Shown in pieces: positions 5,141 to 10,300 of a stretch of 12,711 bases of DNA. Below the pieces are notes generated by a model. It had not been told where the DNA came from, searched no databases, and saw nothing but the letters and a program-made list of their open reading frames with translations. The DNA is taken from positions 1 to 12,711 of the forward strand of contig CAIXQT010000082.1 of assembly GCA_903921665.1 (NCBI GenBank), read 5' to 3'. Positions within the stretch are counted from its first letter, which is position 1. Each line of letters opens with the position of its first letter. Source of the stretch: an uncultured Opitutia bacterium. Its GTDB lineage: Bacteria > Verrucomicrobiota > Verrucomicrobiia > Opitutales > UBA953. A program made the position numbers and the translations under genes.

Positions 5141-6478
5141 ATGCTTTACGCCCTGCTCGCCATCGCCGTCCTGGTCCTGTTGGTGACCTGGCTGAAGTTG
5201 AACCCGTTCATCGCCCTGCTGATCAGCTCGCTGACGCTCGGCGCGATGGTCGTCGCCACGCAGGGCGCGCTGACCATGACGGAGGTCCTGAAAGCCTTCC
5301 AGACGGGCTTCGGCAACACCTTGGCGGGCACCGGCGCGATCATCGTGCTCGGGGTCGTCTTTGGTAAGCTGCTCGCCGAATCGGGTGGGGCAGGGGTCCT
5401 CGCCAAGCAGTTCATCCGCACGCTCGGGCCTTCGCGCATCGGCCTCTGCATCATCCTGCTCGCCCTTTGCGTGGGCATGACGACCTGGTTCGCCGTCGGT
5501 CTGCTGCTCATCCTGCCGATCGTCATCACGCTCGCCAAGGAGACCGGTCAGCCGTTCCTGCGCCTCGTCCTTCCGTTGCTGTCTTTCCTCTCCGTGATGC
5601 ACGGCCTGATGCCCCCGCACCCCGGCCCCGTCATCGCGATCGAGGCCCTGCACGCCGACATGGGGAAGGTCATCCTCTGGGCGTTGGTCTTGGGGATTCC
5701 CGTCGCGGCCATCGCCGGCCCGTTCTTCGCCAAGCTCGCCGTGAAACGCGTCGAGGTCGCCACGCCCGAGTTCACGCCGTCGGTCTCCGTCGGCCAGACG
5801 TTGCCGACTTTCGGACTGACGATCTTCACCGTGCTGCTCCCGGTGCTGTTGCTCCTGACGGGTACGTTGGTGGAGCTCCTGCACGCGAAGGAAGCGCTCT
5901 GGGGCAAGGTCGGTCTCTTCGTCGGCCACCCCGTGATCGCCCTGCTTTTATCGGTGCTTTTCGCCATGTGGGCCTTCGGCAAGCGCTGCGGTCGTTCGGC
6001 CGGCGAGCTCCTGAAATTCTCCGAACAAAGCGTCTCGGGCATCGGCATGACACTCATCCTCGTCGGCGCCGGCGGTGGCTTCGCGCTCGTCATGCGCACG
6101 GCCGGCGTGGACAAGCAGCTCGCCGAACTCGCGGCCTCCGCGGGCCTGCCCTTGCTCGTCTACGGCTGGCTCGTCTCCGCCTTCATCCGCGTCGCCACCG
6201 GCTCCGCGACCGTCGCCATCACCGTCGCTTCCGGCTTCATCGCGCCCGTCCTGGCGGCCCATCCTGGCACGAGTCCCGAGCTCATGGTGATCTCGATCGG
6301 CTGCGGCTCGCTATTCCTTTCGCACCTCAACGACAGCGGCTTCTGGATGGTCAAGGAATGCCTCGGGCTTTCCGTCGGCCAGACCCTGCGTACCTGGACG
6401 ATCACCGAGACCCTCATCGGTTTCTCCGGTCTCGGCATGGCGCTGCTTGCCGAGCAGTTCCTGAAGTTCATCCGATAG
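5141..6478 (+). CDS. gntP: GntP-family gluconate/sugar-acid permease
   Basis: A 445-residue inner-membrane proton symporter of the gluconate permease family (TC 2.A.8), importing gluconate, idonate or a related aldonate. It is hydrophobic throughout with roughly 12-14 membrane segments. Family hallmarks are HGLMPPHPGP (154-163), RVATGSATVA (350-359) and LSHLNDSGFWMVKE (393-406). Length matches E. coli GntP/IdnT (about 440). It starts at ATG 5141, 12 bp after the SDR stop, with no Shine-Dalgarno in the gap (ACCTCTTACGCC). It is the last operon gene. Its TAG stop is also the first codon of a G-rich hexamer repeat. No kinase or regulator of the pathway is in the window. Family call is very firm; the choice between gluconate and idonate is not resolved. 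Confidence 0.93.
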   Translation: MLYALLAIAVLVLLVTWLKLNPFIALLISSLTLGAMVVATQGALTMTEVLKAFQTGFGNTLAGTGAIIVLGVVFGKLLAESGGAGVLAKQFIRTLGPSRIGLCIILLALCVGMTTWFAVGLLLILPIVITLAKETGQPFLRLVLPLLSFLSVMHGLMPPHPGPVIAIEALHADMGKVILWALVLGIPVAAIAGPFFAKLAVKRVEVATPEFTPSVSVGQTLPTFGLTIFTVLLPVLLLLTGTLVELLHAKEALWGKVGLFVGHPVIALLLSVLFAMWAFGKRCGRSAGELLKFSEQSVSGIGMTLILVGAGGGFALVMRTAGVDKQLAELAASAGLPLLVYGWLVSAFIRVATGSATVAITVASGFIAPVLAAHPGTSPELMVISIGCGSLFLSHLNDSGFWMVKECLGLSVGQTLRTWTITETLIGFSGLGMALLAEQFLKFIR

Positions 6479-6505
6479 GGGTAGGGGTGGGGGTTGGGGT
6501 AGGAG
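6476..6505 (+). repeat. Five TNGGGG-type hexamers starting at the gntP stop; G-quadruplex motif
   Basis: From the TAG stop onward the sequence reads TAGGGG twice, then TGGGGG, TTGGGG and TAGGAG in exact six-base register. G-runs at 6478-6481, 6484-6487, 6489-6493 and 6496-6499 have loops of 2, 1 and 2 bases, a textbook four-tetrad G-quadruplex on the coding strand and mRNA. Confidence 0.8.
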
Positions 6506-6524
6506 ATGGCATAGCCCGAAGCGG

Positions 6525-6612
6525 GTAGGGCGGCCATTGCCATGGCCGCCGTTCGTCAGGTGAGGTCCGTATCTCCCTCGGCTCAACGGCGGGCACGCAG
6601 AGCCCGCCCTAC
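6525..6612. repeat. Composite REP pair, short variant
   Basis: Forward hairpin: GTAG 6525-6528, arms GGCGGCCAT and ATGGCCGCC, loop TGCC. Inverted hairpin: arms GGCGGGCAC (6588-6596) and GAGCCCGCC (6600-6608), ending CTAC 6609-6612. The linker is about 30 bp shorter than in the other copies and its middle is unrelated. Confidence 0.75.
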
Positions 6613-6663
6613 CCAAGGACCACAGCCAATCATCCGGTCTCCCTTTGCTCGCTGATATTCCCA

Positions 6664-6684
6664 ACCGCTCACCGCTAACCGCCA
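6664..6684. repeat. Period-7 repeat (ACCGCTN) inside the array
   Basis: Heptamers ACCGCTC, ACCGCTA and ACCGCCA are contiguous. The second array unit has GCCGCCA and two ACCGCTA at 6863-6883, so copies have diverged at the variable bases while keeping the period. Confidence 0.65.
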
Positions 6685-6697
6685 CCACCTGAAGCGG

Positions 6698-6813
6698 GTA
6701 GGGCGGCCATTGCCATGGCCGCCGTGGGCGGACGTAGGTTGGAAGGGTCGAACAGTCTGCCCGGTGATCGCACGCGCCGTGGCGAACGGCGGGCACGCAG
6801 AGCCCGCCCCTTC
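6698..6813. repeat. Composite REP pair, full-length copy with a degraded right end
   Basis: GTAG 6698-6701, the same left hairpin as at 6525, a linker with GTGGGCGGACG and CTGCCCGG, then the same right hairpin. The expected CTAC terminus is changed to CCTTC. Confidence 0.75.
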
Positions 6814-6896
6814 CCAAGACACCAGCCAATCATCCGGTCTCCCTCGCTCGCTGATGTTCCCAGCCGCCAACCGCTAACCGCTACCACCTGAAGCGG

Positions 6897-7012
6897 GTAG
6901 GGCGGCCATTGCCATGGCCGCCGTGGGCGGACGTAGGTTGGAAGGGTCGAACAGATTGCCCGGTGATCGTACGCGCCGTGGCTCAACGGCGGGCACGCAG
7001 AGCCCGCCCTAC
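6897..7012. repeat. Composite REP pair, full-length intact copy
   Basis: GTAG 6897-6900 with the CGGCCAT-type left hairpin, a linker almost identical to the 6698 copy, and a right hairpin ending CTAC at 7009-7012. It is the last unit before unique sequence. Confidence 0.8.
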
Positions 7013-7020
7013 CCAAGGAC

Positions 7021-7330
7021 CCCGCACGGGTGACTGACGCACCTTTGTCAAAAATATGTCAAAATCTCGGGGATTCGTAACACCTGCACATAAACCCCAT
7101 TAAATGACTTTTTTCATCCATTAATCCCTTTTTAGAGTTCTATTCAATCGTTTAATCTGCAGCTACCAAAACCCTCTGATTCACCGAGACACCACCTGCG
7201 TTAAACGGCGATAGCAGCGGTTTTTCCCTCCGAATGCGGTTGGCAAAAGGGGCCAAATGCATAAATTAAATCGTACCCCTTCCCCGGCCTTGGCGATTTT
7301 CGCCAAGCCATTCTTTTATCCCGACTTTTC
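7021..7330 (+). promoter_or_regulatory. AT-rich upstream region and leader of the giant repeat protein
   Basis: About 310 bp without a gene. Bases 7041-7170 are markedly AT-rich against a GC-rich background and are the likely promoter zone, though no single -35/-10 pair stands out. TGTCAAAA occurs at 7046-7053 and 7057-7064, 11 bp apart. CCATTAA occurs at 7097-7103 and 7118-7124, 21 bp apart. Both spacings fit whole helical turns and could be operator half-sites. Confidence 0.4.
7289..7307 (+). promoter_or_regulatory. Leader hairpin upstream of the giant repeat protein
   Basis: Arms CTTGGCGA (7289-7296) and TCGCCAAG (7300-7307) pair perfectly around TTT, 23 bp before the ATG. A T-rich stretch (ATTCTTTT) follows, so it could act as an attenuator or a translation-control hairpin. 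Confidence 0.4.
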
Positions 7331-10300
7331 ATGGTTCCCCCCAAGTTTGTTTCTCCCCTCCGCTGCGCCACGCTGATGGCTGCCGCGATGATGATCGCCG
7401 GCCCTGCGCCCGAGGCCCGCGCCGCGAACATTTTCTGGGATGCCAACGGTGCCGTCGCGAACCTCGGCGGCGCCGGTAGCTGGGATACGACGACGGCTAA
7501 TTGGTACAATGCCGGCGGCGCCACTACCGCGAGCGGAACGAACGCTCCGACGACCTACACCTTTACCGGCGCGGATAAGGCTTATTTCGCAGGCACGGGC
7601 GCGACCGTGACGCTCGCGACGAATCCCGCCTTGGATGGGCTGGTTTTTCGTACCTCCGCTTTCACGCTCAACGCGGCTTCGGCGCAAACGATCACGCTTG
7701 GTTCGGCTGGTATCGCCTTGGAATCCACCGCCGGCGTCACGACGCTCGGGGCCAATGTCGGCTTGGTGCTCGGCTCCAGCCAGACGTGGACCAATGGCGC
7801 CGCGGCCAACGCCTTGGTCGTCAACGGCGTCATCTCCGGTTCGGCCAGCCTGGTGCTCGAAGGCGGCACGGGCGGCATCCAGCTGCTCAATGCGGCCAAC
7901 ACTTTCACGGGCCCGTTGACGTGGTCCGCCGGCACCTTGCAGGTCACCAAGCTCGCCAATGCCGGCGTCGCGAGCACGATCGGCGCGGCCTCCGGCGACG
8001 CGGCCAACCTGACCTTGGGCACCAACACCACGTTCAAGTGGGTCGGCGACGGCGTCCTCGGTACGAATGATTCGACCGACCGTCTGTTCACCCTCGGCGC
8101 CTTGGCAGGCGCGGCCGGCGGTTTGACGATCGATGCTTCGCCGACGGTCGACTCCACCAAGGCGGTCCGCTTCACGAACACCGGCGCGCTCGGCTTGCCC
8201 CCCGGCGCCGATACCTACGTCCGCACGCTGACCTTCACCGGCACGGGCGGCACGGTCGCCAACCCCAATCTCTTCGCACCGGTCATCTCGGACAACGGCG
8301 ACACCTATAATTTCATCAGCAACACCGGCCTGATCAAGGACGGTACCGGCGTCTGGAAGCTCACCGGCGCCAATACTTTCGCCGGTCCGGTCCAGATCCT
8401 GAACGGCACGCTGACGATCACCAACATCCAGAACGGCCTTACCGGTAGCGGCCTCGGCGCTTCGGACTCCGGCAACGCCGGCAACAACCTGCTCATCGGT
8501 GGCGCGACGACCGTCGGCACGCTGCGTTTCGAAGGTTCGGGTGGCGTCAATAATCTCACCGACCGACTTTTCAAGATCAACGCGGGCGGCGCGACGATCG
8601 ACGCTTCCGGCGCCGCGGGCACGCCGCTCCTGTTCAAGGCTTTCGCTTCCCTTTCGCTCCTCGGCACGACGGCGCGCACGCTGACGCTGACCGGCACGAA
8701 CACCGACGGCAACTACCTCGCGCAGATCATCCCGGACTACAGCGGCTCGGCGCAGACCTCCGTGGTCAAGAACGGCACCGGCACCTGGTTGCTCAAAGGT
8801 GAAAGCACCTACACCGGCGGCACGACGGTCAACGCTGGCACCTTGCGTATGGCGGAAGGGCACACCGCCTTCGGTACGGGTGCGATCACGATCAACGGCG
8901 GCATGCTCGACCTCGGTACGTCGGTCGTCGAGACCACTCAGGGCGGCAACAAGTATTACACCGGCACGATCACCGTGCAGGGCGGCGAACTCGCCGCGCT
9001 CGCCGGCGGCTCGATCGACGTCTCCAAGGTCGTCGGCATCTCGGGCACGATCTCGGCGCCGATGTACAGCCTGACGTCGGGCTTCTCCAAGAACACCGCC
9101 AACACCCTCGTCATCTCGGGCTATAACCGCTACATGGGCGGTACGGCGCTTTCCCAAGGCGTCGTGCAGGTCGGCCATAAGTTCGCGTTCGGCGCCACGG
9201 CTTCGCAGATCCTCGTGCTGTCGGGTTCGCCGACGTTGTCGTCCGCGTCGACGACCGCCTACGTCCTGCCGAACAACGTCACCTTCGGCGCCGGTGCCGT
9301 CCTCGGCGACGCCGTGAAGACCGGTGCGCTGACCTTCGCCGGCACGGTGGACCTCGGTTCGTCCGTCCGCGCCTTGGTCATCAACTCGGACATCACCTTC
9401 GCCGGCGCGCTGCTGACCGCCACCGGTGGCATCTCGAAGAGCGGTGCCGGCACCTTGACGCTCGCCTCCGCCGGCAGCTACAGCGGCGGCGTCACGATCG
9501 GCGCGGGCCGCGTCCGCGTCGGCAACAACGCCGCCCTCGGCTCGGGGGCGCTCGTGCTGAACGACACGGCGGTCATCTCGAGCAATAACTTCACCGGCGC
9601 GGGTGTCGGCGATTACCAGCTCGCGAATCCGGTCACCCTCGGCGGCAACGTCACCCTCGGTCATGCCGTCGACAACGGCATCCTTACCTTCGCGGGAGCG
9701 ATCGGCCTCGGCACGTCCGTGACCCGCATCGTCACCGTCAACTCCGACATCGCCTTCACGGGCCTGCTCTCCAGCGGCGCGAGCGCGAACCTCACCAAGG
9801 CCGGCCCGGGTCAGCTGACCCTTTCCAACAACAATACCTTCACCGGCGCGCTCGCGATCAACGCCGGCACGGTCCGCGCCAGCGTCTCCGCGGGCGCCCT
9901 GGGCCTGGGTACGCTCAATCTCGCCGGCGGCAGCCTGCAGCTCGCCAACGACAGCGCGGTCAGCTTCAACCGCAACACGACCGTCAGCGCCAGTTCCTCG
10001 ATCGTGGCGGACCGTATCAGCGACGGCGCCGGCGTCGGCTACACGCTCGGCACGCTTTCCCTCGGCGCCTTCACGCTGAATTCCTCCGTCGGCAACTATG
10101 TCATCTCCGGCGCGAGCGGCGTGACCTTCGGCGCCGCGACCCTCACCGGCGCCGCGACGATCAGCACCAACAACAGCCTCATCTACGCGGCCACCAACAC
10201 GACGACCCTCGCCAGCCTGACGCGCACCTCGCAGGCCTTGACGGTCAGCGGCACGGGTAACCTCACGATCACGGGCGGCGATGCCACCGCCACCAGCGGC

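Larger units (their letters stand above)
6513..7018. repeat. Tandem array of REP-pair units, period about 200 bp
   Basis: CAGCCAATCATCCGG at 6623 recurs at 6823, giving a 200-bp unit present twice with few differences (6623-6822 and 6823-7018), preceded by a shorter partial unit (6513-6622). Each unit has a GAAGCGGGTAG lead-in, a forward hairpin, a linker, an inverted hairpin and a tail with heptamers. No reading frame here resembles a protein; short frames on both strands read only the repeats. Confidence 0.85.

Noticed and set aside
3197..5929. A 910-codon minus-strand open frame across the dehydrogenase operon
   Set aside because: Same cause: all three sense genes lie in one frame and avoid TTA, CTA and TCA. 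The sense genes have complete catalytic motifs; the antisense product is charged low-complexity sequence.
6311..7016. Overlapping minus-strand frames in the repeat array (AMAALPASG-type peptides)
   Set aside because: They translate the hairpins and heptamers in several frames, repeat with the 200-bp unit and match no protein family.
6513..7018. Possible CRISPR array
   Set aside because: The units are about 200 bp with internal hairpins and conserved interiors; there are no short unique spacers and no cas genes.
7021..7330. A riboswitch in the PATR leader
   Set aside because: Hairpins exist but I could not match the conserved core of any riboswitch class I know by eye.
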